DNA of 64,000 nt from Streptomyces decoyicus (GCF_019880305.1 NZ_CP082301.1:372001-436000), one strand, 5' to 3'; shown: positions 45,571 to 54,276, counted from the stretch's first letter. Translations and numbers: made by a program. The notes: a model not told the origin generated them from the letters alone.

Positions 45571-46590
45571 CTATTGCGTTCCGGGCAGCAGCTCGACTCG
45601 GACGTCATCGCCGTCCTGGATGACGTAGGTAGGTCCGGTCCGCGGGTCCCAGCCGAGGGGCAACAGATAGTAGCGGCCGTTGCGTTCGATGATCCGGCGT
45701 AGCCCGGTGTAGCGGTACCGGTAGTGCGCTTTCCCTCCCAGGTCCTCTACTTTCAGCCCTGGCCCGGCCAGGCTGAGACGGTCGGTGCTCAGGATCGCGA
45801 CGGCTGTGCGGCGCACGAGTTGGCCGGCGGCCTGCTGGGCCTCCTGTTCGCCCATTTGGCTGGTGGCGAGGCTGAACGCCCACATCATCAACAGGCCGCC
45901 GGTGAAGACGGGCACCGCCTTGCTCCACAGCGTGGAGGAGATCGCACCTCCACCTGCCCAAGGGGCCTGCCCGAGGAGCACTCCGGCCCCCAGCAGCAGG
46001 GGAGCCGTCCATCCGTACGGTTGGATGAGGGACCATAAGAGAAGGAGAACCAGCCCGGCGAAGACGAAGGCCAGGTGGGCTCGGACCACGGCCCGACCCC
46101 ATCTCTCCAGCACGCGCGCCAGGCTCCCTTGTGCAGGGGTGGTTGCCCTGGTGGTGAGGTGACGTGCGGTCAGAACAGCCACGGTCAGGACGATCACGAC
46201 AGGCACTTTCAGTACGTTCAGGCTCTGGATCGAGAGCTCGGCGAAGCCAAAGCCCAGGCTGAAAGCGTCCAGGCGGAAGTAGTGGTAGTAGGACGTCAGG
46301 TAGACGGCGCCCAAAAAGTACATGATCGCTACGAGGAAGGAAGCCTGCGCTACCACTACGCCGAGCAGTCCGGCTGCCGTACGGTCCCCGGCCGGCTGCC
46401 CGGAAACCCCGGAAGCCGGCGTGGTCGGGCTCACTCGCCGCGCGATGGCTGCTGCTCGGCGGGTGGGGGGCGTGCGCAGGCCAGTCCGAGGCCTGCGGCT
46501 CAGCTGGGGGCGGCGAGCCGCACCGTTGTCTCGCGTGCGCGGGTCAAGTCGCCCTGACTGGGTGTTCCGCTGGGTTCCTCTGCTGGTCAA
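45571..46590 (-). CDS. Membrane protein of unknown function
   Basis: A 339-residue protein starting at TTG behind GGAGGGG. A basic, Arg/Thr/Pro-rich cytoplasmic N-terminus (about 1-70) is followed by five likely transmembrane helices (near 73-93, 120-140, 165-185, 190-212, 225-245). The C-terminal soluble domain of about 90 residues contains Y-R-Y-R-Y-T-G-L-R-R-I-I-E-R-N and V-R-V-E-L-L. I do not recognise the family. It lies 26 bp after a lipoprotein gene on the same strand, so the pair is probably co-expressed. Confidence 0.7.
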   Translation of the reverse strand: MTSRGTQRNTQSGRLDPRTRDNGAARRPQLSRRPRTGLRTPPTRRAAAIARRVSPTTPASGVSGQPAGDRTAAGLLGVVVAQASFLVAIMYFLGAVYLTSYYHYFRLDAFSLGFGFAELSIQSLNVLKVPVVIVLTVAVLTARHLTTRATTPAQGSLARVLERWGRAVVRAHLAFVFAGLVLLLLWSLIQPYGWTAPLLLGAGVLLGQAPWAGGGAISSTLWSKAVPVFTGGLLMMWAFSLATSQMGEQEAQQAAGQLVRRTAVAILSTDRLSLAGPGLKVEDLGGKAHYRYRYTGLRRIIERNGRYYLLPLGWDPRTGPTYVIQDGDDVRVELLPGTQ

Positions 46591-46616
46591 AGCCCCTCCC
46601 TGGCTCGTCCCGGTGC

Positions 46617-47222
46617 TCAGGAAGCGGAGGGGGAAGCGCAGGATCCATCCGGCGAAGAGCTGGCGTCAGGCGAGGGTGACGGCGGGGCAGGTTGCGTCGG
46701 ATCCGGCGAGTTAGACGGGGGCTGTGATCCCTCCGGCGGAGGACAGGTCTCGCCGTCCTCCCCGCTGGTGGCGCCGGTGCTGGCGCCACCCATGTCGCCG
46801 CCACCACCGTCCCCACCACCGGTCGGATCCATACCGCTGCCCGAAGCCGGGGGCGCACCATGGTCAACGGGCGGAGGCTTGACCGGAGGAACGGGGTCGC
46901 CGCCATAGGAAGGGCCGCCATAGGAAGGGCCGCCACCTGACGGGTCCCTCTGTCCTCCCGAACCCGCACCGCCGGCAGCCGATTGGCCACCCACAGCACC
47001 GGGGTCCCTGCCGGCTCCGTGGTCCGACGGAGCCGGAGCCGCTGAAGTCGAGTCAGCTGACCCAGGGGTGGCCGGGGCATCAGCGCTGGTCGCGGGCTTC
47101 GGCCGGCCGAGGCCGGAACCCTCGTCACGTCCGCCGGGCTCCGCGTGGGCGCACCCCGCCGACGCGATCATCAAGGCAACGATCGCCGCATCACGGGCCG
47201 TGTGCCTGCTTCGGTGTCCCAT
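46617..47222 (-). CDS. Low-complexity lipoprotein
   Basis: A 201-residue protein with a lipobox S-A-G-C at about 22-25 after a short signal. The rest is Gly/Ser/Pro/Asp/Thr-rich with repeats P-S-Y-G-G, and ends in a Pro/Ser tail. It has no recognisable domain and probably extends into the cell wall. The start has GAGGGGGAAATGG upstream. Partner of the membrane protein gene downstream. Confidence 0.65.
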   Translation of the reverse strand: MGHRSRHTARDAAIVALMIASAGCAHAEPGGRDEGSGLGRPKPATSADAPATPGSADSTSAAPAPSDHGAGRDPGAVGGQSAAGGAGSGGQRDPSGGGPSYGGPSYGGDPVPPVKPPPVDHGAPPASGSGMDPTGGGDGGGGDMGGASTGATSGEDGETCPPPEGSQPPSNSPDPTQPAPPSPSPDASSSPDGSCASPSAS

Positions 47223-48015
47223 CCATTTCCCCCTCGAACGACTCGGCCGCCCCAGTCGACGCCCGTCGGCACCCGAGCCTCACCGTCTCCGTCAAAGCGA
47301 CTGTAGCCTCCGTCTATGCACGGAGCACACACAAATAGTCACGCTCAGCAGTCAACTTCGGTTCCACAGGGTTGACTGACCGACGCCTTCTCGGCGCCCG
47401 GGGATGTCCACCATGCCGACGAGATGCGACGTGGGCATGGTAGGACGATGCACCCAGGACGCGCAGGACGCGCAGGACGCGCAGGACGCGCAGGACGCGC
47501 AGGACGCGCAGGACGCGCAGGACGCCCAGGGGCGCGCCCGCACAGTCCGGGCGCTGTTCGGTCCCTCGCCCCGAAGGGGCCTGAGTCCGCGAGTAGTTGG
47601 GCGTCATAGCACCAGATCCGTCCGCGGGCTCAGGGCACGCTGCAGACCGTGACCTTCAGCGCGTGCTCGCCCCCGTGCCCGCGGCGACGCGGGCAGTGCC
47701 GCGGCGCCTCCCGCACCGGCCGGCCCATCACCGCGGCCGCGGCCTCCGGACCGGGCCCGCTCCGCATCGTGTGACCGGTACTTTCCTACCGGTCTGCGGA
47801 AGAGGACGTGTCCAACTCGGCCCGCTAAGGTGCGGGTTGGGCGGCAGGTCGGACAACGGTCGGCAGCCGGCCGTCCAGGCATGCATCGAATTACGCGGCC
47901 GGCCGCGGCTCCGCGATCGTCAATGGCCGGCGGCGACGATCGGACGCGCTCGTGCAGATCACTGCGAGGTCGCGCCGGGCAGTTGAAGTGCTCACCGGCC
48001 GGCTGAGCCGCTCGG
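47223..48015. other. 793-bp intergenic region
   Basis: No gene I can defend. It contains the 9-bp array at 47458-47529; long frames crossing it are repeat-derived. A 45-codon frame on the minus strand (47630-47767) is possible but unsupported. Confidence 0.4.
47458..47529. repeat. Eight 9-bp tandem repeats GACGCGCAG
   Basis: Seven exact copies of GACGCGCAG (47458-47520) plus one variant GACGCCCAG. The 9-bp period means any frame crossing it encodes a tripeptide repeat such as D-A-Q, which explains the long open frames here. Confidence 0.92.
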
Positions 48016-50226
48016 TCAGTATGCCGTGACCTGGTCGGGCTCCGGGGCGGGTGCGTTCGCTTGGTGTTGTGGGTGGCCGCCCATGGTGGGCCTCGGGTGG
48101 AACGGCCACCAGATGCTCCGGCCGAGGAGTGCGGCAAGGGCGGGGACCAGCACCAGCGAAAGGACGAGTGCGGAGAGCATGATGCCGAGCGCCATCGCGA
48201 AGGCGATTTGTTCGTTTCCCGGGGTCGTGGCGAGCGTGGCGAAGGAGCCGGCAAGGACCAGGCCGGCCGTCGCAATGGCCGGTGTCGTGTGCCGTACCGC
48301 GCGGGCAACGGCGGCGCGGGCCGGGCCTGGTCGCTGCATCTCCTCCCGGATTCGGTCGGCGATCAGGATGTTGTAGTCGGTGCCCAGGGCCACGACGAAC
48401 AGGAACAGCACCAGTGGGAGGGTGAAGTTGACGCCCGGCTTGCCGAGGCCGTGCTGGAACAGCAGGGTGGCGGCGCCGAGGGTGGCGGCGAAGCCGAGTC
48501 CGACGGAGAGCATCAGGGCCACCGGTGCGAGCAGGCTGCGCAGGAGCAGCAGGAGGATCAGCGCGATCAGCGCGGCTGCGACCGGGAACACGATCTTCAG
48601 GTCGCGGTCGACGGCGGTGGAGATGTCGGCGAAGATCGCCGCCGTTCCGCCCACGTGTGCCGTCGTCCCGGCGGGCGTGTGCTGGGCGATCGCGTCCCGG
48701 ATCGGTCCGGAGGCCAGGTCGCGGGCCTGCTGGCTCTGCGGGTCCGCGGTCGGGTAAAGGTCGAGCCGGGCGGCACGACGGTCCTTGTTCAGGATGGTCC
48801 GCCCCACCTGGCCCACGCCCTTGACCTGGGTGAGTGCATGGGAAAGGCCGTCGAGCCGGGCGGTGGTGAGGGTGTCGCCGTCCGTGGCGGTGACGAAGAC
48901 GCTCGTCGGGTCCGACACTCCGGCCGGCAGCGCGCGGGAGATCTCGGCCGCAGTGGCCGCGGCGGGCGTCTGGTCGCCGGAATCGTCCCGTCCGTAGTCC
49001 ATGCGGATGCCGGCCAACCCGGCGGCCAGCGTGGCAAGCAGGGCGACGGAGGCCGTCAGCATCGTCAGCGGTCGTCGCGTGACCAGCGCGCCGAAGCGGG
49101 CGGCACGCCCCTCGCTCGGCTTGTGACGCAGGGTTCGGGAGGGCCAGAACATCTTGCGTCCGGCGGCCGCGAGGAGCGCCGGCAACAGGGTGAGGCTGCC
49201 GAGCAGCATCACCAGTACTGCGACGGCGATCGCGGGGCCCAGCGAGCGGAACTGCCCGAAGGTCGCGAGGCCCAGCGTGGCGAACGCGGCCACGATGGTC
49301 AGCGCCGCCGAGGTGATCGCGGTACCCACCCGGCCGGAGACCTGCTCGGCCGCCTCACGGGCGGACTGGTCGGGCCGGTTGCGCAGTTGCTCGCGGAAGC
49401 GGAACAAGAGGAACAGCAGGTAGTCGATGCCGATGCCGAGCAGGACCACGTTGATCAGGTTCGGGGTGCTCGCGTCGAGCTTGCGCCCGGCCAGCATCGC
49501 GGCACCCGCGACGGTGCCCATCGCCACGCCGCCGATCATGGCGACCGCGAGCAGCGGCAGCAGGGCCGCCAGCGCACTTCGGAACACCAGCACGTTGAGC
49601 AGGACGATGAACCCCATGACGAGGGCGCCCCCGACCTTCGCGGCGGTCTCGTGGGCATCGGTGGTGTCGACGGTGTCGGCGAGCCCCCCGGTGAAACCGG
49701 TGCGCATCCCCACCTCCGAGAACTGCGTCCGGGCAGCGTCCCGGAAGGCCCGGTAGACGCCCTGGACCCCCTTGTCCGAGGGATTCCCGGTCAGTTGGAC
49801 GGAGAACAGTTCGAAGCTCCGGTCGGGCGCCGTCATCGCGGGGGCGATCCGGGGCATCTGGGAGCGGTCCGGGACCAGGAACTTCGGGCCGTCGTCCTCC
49901 CTGGGCATGATCACCCGGCGTTGGCCCAGCTGCGCCGCCTCGGCCTCGACCCGCTTCTGGTCGGCGGCGCTGAGGGCCCTGCCGTCGGACCGGGCAACCA
50001 GCACCGTCACCGTGGTGGCGTCGGGGTCCACCCCGAACTGCTCCTCGGCGATCTGCAGCGCGGCGGCCGAATCGTAGCTGCGGGGCAGGAAGTCCCCGGT
50101 CTGGTGCTGGGTGACGCGGGCGATCAGTGTCGGCACCAGGGCGCTCAGTACGACACCCAGGACCGCCCAGAGGGCGATGACCTTCCACGGGTGTCTGGTG
50201 GAGTATCCGGTCAGGGCGCGAATCAC
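48016..50226 (-). CDS. MMPL-family RND transporter
   Basis: A 736-residue exporter with two repeats of one helix, a periplasmic domain and five helices. The first half has D-A-H-E-T-A-A-K-V-G and the proton-relay-like G-I-G-I-D-Y-L-L-F; the second half has G-T-D-Y-N-I-L-I-A-D-R-I-R-E-E. MMPL proteins of actinomycetes move lipids, siderophores or small drugs. It is transcribed away from a histidine kinase operon 355 bp away. The kinase-regulator pair may control it; this is inference from position. Confidence 0.9.
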   Translation of the reverse strand: MIRALTGYSTRHPWKVIALWAVLGVVLSALVPTLIARVTQHQTGDFLPRSYDSAAALQIAEEQFGVDPDATTVTVLVARSDGRALSAADQKRVEAEAAQLGQRRVIMPREDDGPKFLVPDRSQMPRIAPAMTAPDRSFELFSVQLTGNPSDKGVQGVYRAFRDAARTQFSEVGMRTGFTGGLADTVDTTDAHETAAKVGGALVMGFIVLLNVLVFRSALAALLPLLAVAMIGGVAMGTVAGAAMLAGRKLDASTPNLINVVLLGIGIDYLLFLLFRFREQLRNRPDQSAREAAEQVSGRVGTAITSAALTIVAAFATLGLATFGQFRSLGPAIAVAVLVMLLGSLTLLPALLAAAGRKMFWPSRTLRHKPSEGRAARFGALVTRRPLTMLTASVALLATLAAGLAGIRMDYGRDDSGDQTPAAATAAEISRALPAGVSDPTSVFVTATDGDTLTTARLDGLSHALTQVKGVGQVGRTILNKDRRAARLDLYPTADPQSQQARDLASGPIRDAIAQHTPAGTTAHVGGTAAIFADISTAVDRDLKIVFPVAAALIALILLLLLRSLLAPVALMLSVGLGFAATLGAATLLFQHGLGKPGVNFTLPLVLFLFVVALGTDYNILIADRIREEMQRPGPARAAVARAVRHTTPAIATAGLVLAGSFATLATTPGNEQIAFAMALGIMLSALVLSLVLVPALAALLGRSIWWPFHPRPTMGGHPQHQANAPAPEPDQVTAY

Positions 50227-50375
50227 GATGTCCTCCGGCGGACGGACTTGAATGCGGCGTCTGCCGGGTGCTCCCGGCCGGTCTCCAGACCATCACTGCG
50301 AGGGGCCGCCGAGCGTCGTGGCAACGGATGATCCGGACCGGGGCCCTGGGGCCCTCCCCGGCCCACGACCAGGAC

Positions 50376-50435
50376 CCTGGTCCTGGTCCTGGTCCTGGAC
50401 CTGGACCTGGACCTGGACCTGGCTCTGGTCCTGGC
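50376..50435. repeat. 6-bp tandem array CCTGGT/CCTGGA
   Basis: Ten hexamers, first CCTGGT (50376-50393), then CCTGGA units, then two variants, in the gap between the MMPL gene and the kinase gene. Confidence 0.9.
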
Positions 50436-50487
50436 CCGACCCGGGTCAGCGCCCGGGCCATTGGCCGCGAACGGCTACCGCTACCAC

Positions 50488-50529
50488 TGCGGCTGCGGCT
50501 GCGGCTGCGGCTGCGGCTGCGGCTGCGGC
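50488..50529. repeat. Seven 6-bp tandem repeats CTGCGG
   Basis: CTGCGG is repeated seven times without a mismatch, 53 bp before the kinase start. Both hexamer arrays of this intergenic region keep the reading frame in any direction. Confidence 0.92.
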
Positions 50530-50581
50530 TGCTGTGCAACCCTGTCCCGGGGGCCGGGAGGCCGGACACAGGGGGACAGAC

Positions 50582-51874
50582 ATGCCCAGGAGCCGACACA
50601 TCGGGCCCAACGGTGACCAGGAGTCGGTGGACATCGAGCCCAACAGTGACCAGGAGCCGGTGGACATCGGGCCTGACGATGACCAGGAGTTGGTGGACAT
50701 CGACAGCGCCGAGCCACCATGGACCCGTAACGACGCACTCGTGACCGGCGGCGCCTGCGCGCTGAACCTGCTCAGCTATGCGTTCTTCAACGACCCCAAC
50801 GGGCAGCACACCGTGAGCGTGGCAGGGTTCCTCCTCGTCGCGGTGGCGGCCATGCCGCTGCTGGCCCGGCGCCGCCACCCGGTGGCGGCGCTCGCCGCCG
50901 CACTGGCACTCGATGCGACAGCCGCCCTGACCGTGGGGCTGCCCAGCCACTTCGGTGCCGTCCTGGTGGTCGCCCTGTACTCGGTCGCCAGGGTCTGCCC
51001 CGGTCGGGTGACGGCGGTCGCAGCCACCGCGACGGTGTCGCTGACGCTGCTGAGCCAGAGCAACGGCCGGATTCCGCCCTGGCAGGAGGCCATCACCCCG
51101 CCCCTCACCACCCTGATCGTCGTCGGCACCGCCCTGGCGATCAACCGCTGGCAGCAGGAGGTGGCGGCCAACCGCAGACTCCTCGCCGACCGCGCGGTGG
51201 CCGACGAACGCCGCCGCATCGCACGGGAGTTGCACGACATCGTGGCCCACCACATCACCACCATGCAGCTGATGGCCGGCGGAGCCCGGGCCAACCTCGC
51301 CCAACCGGAGGTGGTCCAAGACGCCCTGATCACCCTGGAGTCCTCCGGGCGGCTCGCGCTGCGCGAGATGCGCCAGCTCCTCGACGTACTGCGGGCCGGC
51401 GACGAACCGGAGGCCGCGCCGTCGCTGCCCCAGCCGGGCATCGACGACCTCGACCGCCTGGTCGCCGAGTCCCGCCGCGCCGGAGTGCCGACCGAGTTCA
51501 GCGTTCGCGGGCCGCAGCGCCCGCTGCCGCCGACCGTCGGCCTCACGGTCTTCCGGATCGCGCAGGAGGCCCTCACCAACACCCGCAAGTACGCGGGGGA
51601 CGCCCGCGCGTCCGTACAGCTGACGTACCACCAGGACCGGGTCACCATCGAGGTGCGGGACGACGGCGGGGGCACACCACCGCAGGAGGGGGCGTCGGCG
51701 GTGGGCTCAGGCGGATACGGCCTGATCGGCATGCGCGAGCGCGTCGCCCTGCACGGCGGCACCCTCACCGTCGGCCCGCAGGCCGACGGGGGGTTCGCCG
51801 TGATGGCCGAGCTACCACTGACCACGGACGAGACGGCCGAGGCCACCGTCCAGCACGAGGGAGCGCGTCGATGA
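50582..51874 (+). CDS. Two-component sensor histidine kinase (NarL/DesK type)
   Basis: A 430-residue membrane kinase. Residues 11-41 carry three imperfect copies of D-Q-E-x-V-D-I-x-P. Five or six helices follow (about 55-188), then the HisKA_3 dimerisation box R-R-I-A-R-E-L-H-D-I-V-A-H-H with phospho-acceptor His218. The HATPase has N-T-R-K-Y-A and D-D-G-G-G, with G-Y-G-L-I-G-M-R-E-R. The start has GGGGGACAGAC upstream; the frame runs on upstream only because of the hexamer arrays. Its stop overlaps the response regulator start (ATGA). Confidence 0.88.
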   Translation: MPRSRHIGPNGDQESVDIEPNSDQEPVDIGPDDDQELVDIDSAEPPWTRNDALVTGGACALNLLSYAFFNDPNGQHTVSVAGFLLVAVAAMPLLARRRHPVAALAAALALDATAALTVGLPSHFGAVLVVALYSVARVCPGRVTAVAATATVSLTLLSQSNGRIPPWQEAITPPLTTLIVVGTALAINRWQQEVAANRRLLADRAVADERRRIARELHDIVAHHITTMQLMAGGARANLAQPEVVQDALITLESSGRLALREMRQLLDVLRAGDEPEAAPSLPQPGIDDLDRLVAESRRAGVPTEFSVRGPQRPLPPTVGLTVFRIAQEALTNTRKYAGDARASVQLTYHQDRVTIEVRDDGGGTPPQEGASAVGSGGYGLIGMRERVALHGGTLTVGPQADGGFAVMAELPLTTDETAEATVQHEGARR

Positions 51875-52653
51875 CCGGAACCGGCCCGACCCCACCGAGG
51901 ATCAGGGTGCTCATCGCGGACGACCAGCCGCTGGTCCGGCGCGGCCTGTCGCTGATCCTCTCCCCCGACCCGTCCCTCGAAGTGGTGGGAGAGGCCGAGA
52001 ACGGCGCGCAGGCCGTCACCCTCGCCCGCCAACTGTGCCCCGACGTCGTGGTGATGGACATCCGGATGCCCGTCCTCGACGGAGTCGGCGCGACCGGGGA
52101 ACTCGCCGCCACCGTGCCCGACTGCCGGGTCCTGGCCCTCAGTACCTTCGACCTCGACGAGTACGTCGTGGGCGCCCTGCGCGCCGGAGCGTACGGGTTT
52201 CTGCCCAAGGACAGCTCCCCGGAGGACCTGGGCGCGGCGATCCGCACCGTCCACGCCGGCGAGGCCGCCGTCGCGCCACGCCTGCTCACCCGGTTGATCT
52301 CCACCTACGTACGGGCACCCCACGGTGCGCCGCCGCCCCCTACCGGCCTGGGTGAACTCACCCCCCGCGAGGTCGAAGTGTGGCATCTGATGGCCACCGG
52401 CCTCGACAACACCGAGATCTCCCGCGCCCTGGACATCAGCCTCTCCACGGTCAAGAACTACATCACCAGCATCTTCGACAAGCTCGCCGTCCGCGACCGC
52501 GCCCAGGCGGTCATCGCAGCCTACGAATCGGGCCTGGTCACTGCCCGCCCGGCAGCCGGGGATCCACCCGGCCACGGGCACAGCGAAACAACACCCCCTC
52601 GCCCTAGACCCAGATCGTCACGGCGCGAGACGAGACCCCGACCCCAGTTCTGA
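51871..52653 (+). CDS. NarL/FixJ-family response regulator
   Basis: A 260-residue regulator. Receiver domain: acidic pair D-D near 17-18, phospho-acceptor Asp63 (V-M-D-I-R-M-P), Ser/Thr at A-L-S-T-F-D, Lys in L-P-K-D-S-S. LuxR-type helix-turn-helix: L-T-P-R-E-V-E-V-W-H-L-M-A-T-G and S-L-S-T-V-K-N-Y-I-T-S-I. A 40-residue Pro/Arg-rich tail is extra. It forms a two-gene operon with the kinase and may act on the divergent MMPL promoter. Confidence 0.92.
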   Translation: MTGTGPTPPRIRVLIADDQPLVRRGLSLILSPDPSLEVVGEAENGAQAVTLARQLCPDVVVMDIRMPVLDGVGATGELAATVPDCRVLALSTFDLDEYVVGALRAGAYGFLPKDSSPEDLGAAIRTVHAGEAAVAPRLLTRLISTYVRAPHGAPPPPTGLGELTPREVEVWHLMATGLDNTEISRALDISLSTVKNYITSIFDKLAVRDRAQAVIAAYESGLVTARPAAGDPPGHGHSETTPPRPRPRSSRRETRPRPQF

Positions 52654-52681
52654 AACACGACCCAGGGCCTTCGTCGGGATC

Positions 52682-52789
52682 ACCGGCGATCCAGAGGCAG
52701 ATGCCCGTGAGGTGAAGTCCGGCCAGGTAGATGGTCGCGGTCTGTTCGTAGCGGGTGGCGATGCCTCGCTGTTCACGGCACACCCGCAC
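52682..52789 (-). pseudogene. IS5-type transposase C-terminal remnant
   Basis: Minus-strand text R-G-I-A-T-R-Y-E-Q-T-A-T-I-Y-L-A-G-L-H-L-T-G-type, followed by I-C-L-W, is the conserved end of IS5-group transposases. No upstream part remains in frame. The rest of the 52654-53010 gap contains no gene. Confidence 0.75.
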
Positions 52790-52997
52790 CCGCGAGCGGC
52801 TGATCCGAACGACCCCGCCCAGGTGTGTTGTCCGGAGAGGTTGGTGCCGTCCCCGCTCGCCGTACGCCGAAACTCCTCGAGGATCCGTTGCAGAGCCGCC
52901 GCGTGCGCCTCTCGCGCCGCCCGCCCGCCGTCGCTGAGGTTCACCCAGGTGCGGGGGCGGTTGCGCGCCTCCGAGTTGAAGACCCCTTCGACTCGCT

Positions 52998-53003
52998 GAG
53001 GAG
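52998..53003 (+). promoter_or_regulatory. Ribosome binding site for the RNHCP gene
   Basis: GAGGAG at 52998-53003 lies seven nucleotides before the ATC at 53011. This is ideal spacing and the best Shine-Dalgarno in this area. It fixes the intended start even though the codon is not ATG, GTG or TTG. Confidence 0.75.
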
Positions 53004-53010
53004 CAGCACC

Positions 53011-53373
53011 ATCAGCAGAACAATCGAAAACACCGGCTTCACCTGCGGAAACTGCGGGAAGGCAGTCGCGGCGCCGACCAACGGAAGCTACCGCAACCAC
53101 TGCCCGCACTGCCTGCACTCGCTGCACGTGGACGTCTCGCCCGGAGACCGTGCCAACGACTGTCGTGCGCTGATGCGCCCGGTGGCCGTCGAGCACTCCG
53201 CCAAGGGCTACATGATCGTCCACCAATGCACCGGTTGCGGCACCCGCGGCCGCAACCCCATGGCCGACGACCCGCACCAAGGCGACGACCTCGACACCGT
53301 CATCGCAGTGATGCACCAGGCCATCGGCCGGCACGAAGCCGGACACACAAACCGGCGCCGGACACTCCTCTGA
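53011..53373 (+). CDS. RNHCP-domain zinc protein with ATC in the start position
   Basis: A 120-residue small protein. The RNHCP domain shows F-T-C-G-N-C-G-K, N-G-S-Y-R-N-H-C-P-H-C-L-H-S-L-H-V-D and C-T-G-C-G-T-R-G-R-N-P, giving three cysteine pairs for two zinc sites. The name comes from the R-N-H-C-P stretch; function is unknown. The family N-terminus S-R-T-I-E-N-T-G-F-T-C directly follows ATC, with GAGGAG seven nt upstream. No ATG, GTG or TTG is in frame near, the nearest being a GTG about 36 codons upstream. The start codon may have mutated, ATC may be used, or the base may be a sequencing error. It ends at the terminator 53381-53407. Confidence 0.75.
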   Translation: MSRTIENTGFTCGNCGKAVAAPTNGSYRNHCPHCLHSLHVDVSPGDRANDCRALMRPVAVEHSAKGYMIVHQCTGCGTRGRNPMADDPHQGDDLDTVIAVMHQAIGRHEAGHTNRRRTLL

Positions 53374-53380
53374 CGCCCCG

Positions 53381-53407
53381 GCGGCTCCCGCTCACAGCGG
53401 GAGCCGC
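53381..53407. terminator. Terminator of the RNHCP gene
   Basis: GCGGCTCCCGCT (53381-53392) and AGCGGGAGCCGC (53396-53407) form a perfect 12-bp stem with a 3-nt loop eight nt after the stop, followed by TTCC. Confidence 0.92.
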
Positions 53408-53451
53408 TTCCATATACCCCGCTGGATCAGCACTCAGTTCTGGGACCGAAA

Positions 53452-53474
53452 GCACCCCGACCTGATCGGGGTGC
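53452..53474. terminator. Terminator of the minus-strand gene
   Basis: GCACCCCGA (53452-53460) and TCGGGGTGC (53466-53474) form a 9-bp stem, 17 bp beyond the stop of the gene at 53491. With 53381-53407 it insulates the convergent pair. Confidence 0.8.
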
Positions 53475-53490
53475 CTGAACTCCACGTGCG

Positions 53491-53997
53491 TCAGCCGAGC
53501 GCGAAGGCCCGCTGACGTGGGCCAGGGGGACCGAAGCTCAGCCCGTTCTCATCGAGAGCATTGAAGACGGTGGCCCGGTTCACCTCGAAGTCGAAGCTGA
53601 CATCAACATTCCCCTGAGCCACATCCCTGCCGGTCCACTCGAGCAGTTCGACTCCCTTGAGGGACCGACCCCGCAGAGCATCCAACTCAGGAAGAGGATC
53701 AGGACGCCATTGCAGGTCGAAGCCGGACCACCGGACCGGACGATCGACGTCGATCGTGTTCCACGTAAGGGAAAGATCGTCGAACTTGTGATGGTTGACC
53801 TCAAGCTGCTCGCCATTGAAGTCGAACAGCACGGGACAGTCACAGAACCACTCGTCATGCTCCAGGTCCCAGACCATCCAGACACTTGTCAGAGTCCGGC
53901 CGGCAAGACCACGCAGGCGCTGCCCGTGCTCCCGCACCACTTCTCTGCGGCCGTGCAACCACACCGGCTGATATCCGTCGATGCCGAAGTCGAACAT
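53491..53997 (-). CDS. Hypothetical protein, 168 residues
   Basis: A soluble, acidic and aromatic-rich protein (W-M-V-W-D-L-E-H-D-E-W-F-C-D-C-P-V-L, L-E-V-N-H-H-K-F-D-D-L, W-T-G-R-D-V). Predicted mostly beta. Codon use is clearly coding. I do not recognise the family; comparable proteins occur as small immunity- or adaptor-like orphans in streptomycetes. No neighbour clarifies its job. Confidence 0.75.
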   Translation of the reverse strand: MFDFGIDGYQPVWLHGRREVVREHGQRLRGLAGRTLTSVWMVWDLEHDEWFCDCPVLFDFNGEQLEVNHHKFDDLSLTWNTIDVDRPVRWSGFDLQWRPDPLPELDALRGRSLKGVELLEWTGRDVAQGNVDVSFDFEVNRATVFNALDENGLSFGPPGPRQRAFALG

Positions 53998-54120
53998 TGA
54001 CTCATCTTGTCAGCGCTGCCCCACCTCAGCACGACGAAGTCCCAGGTGCCGCAACCGGCCGCCCGCTTCTCAAGCACCTCTGTCACGACAAAACGCTCTG
54101 TTGCGGTGCATGTGGCGAGT

Positions 54121-54276
54121 CGGGACAACACGAACACGGCGACCAACCATGCCTCCCGCTGGCTGCCCCCGGGCCGCCGAGCAGGGCAATCGCTCCACCC
54201 CGACGTCTCTGCGGCCCTCCTCAACGACCTCGGCATGCCCACCACCGCCGGCCGCACGGTCGGGATCCAGCAGGTG
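54121..54276 (+). pseudogene. C-terminal fragment of a site-specific tyrosine integrase
   Basis: Plus-strand text R-D-N-T-N-T-A-T-N-H-A-S-R-W-L-P-P-G-R-R-type, then A-G-Q-S-L-H-P-D-V-S-A-A-L-L-N-D-L-G and M-P-T-T-A-G-R, matches streptomycete integrase-like proteins near the catalytic domain. Neither the preceding domain nor the catalytic tyrosine region follows in frame. The rest of the 483-bp gap has no gene. Confidence 0.6.

Noticed and set aside
47404..47652. Frame encoding D-A-Q repeats
   Set aside because: Generated by the 9-bp array; no conserved flanks or credible ribosome site.
48061..50331. 756-codon plus-strand frame opposite the MMPL gene
   Set aside because: Antisense shadow with Gly/Arg/Gln/Asp-rich text and no membrane segments.
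50252..50581. Extended N-terminus for the histidine kinase
   Set aside because: Consists of hexamer-derived W-S/W-T and poly-Ala runs; the ATG at 50582 has a proper ribosome site and starts normal coding text.
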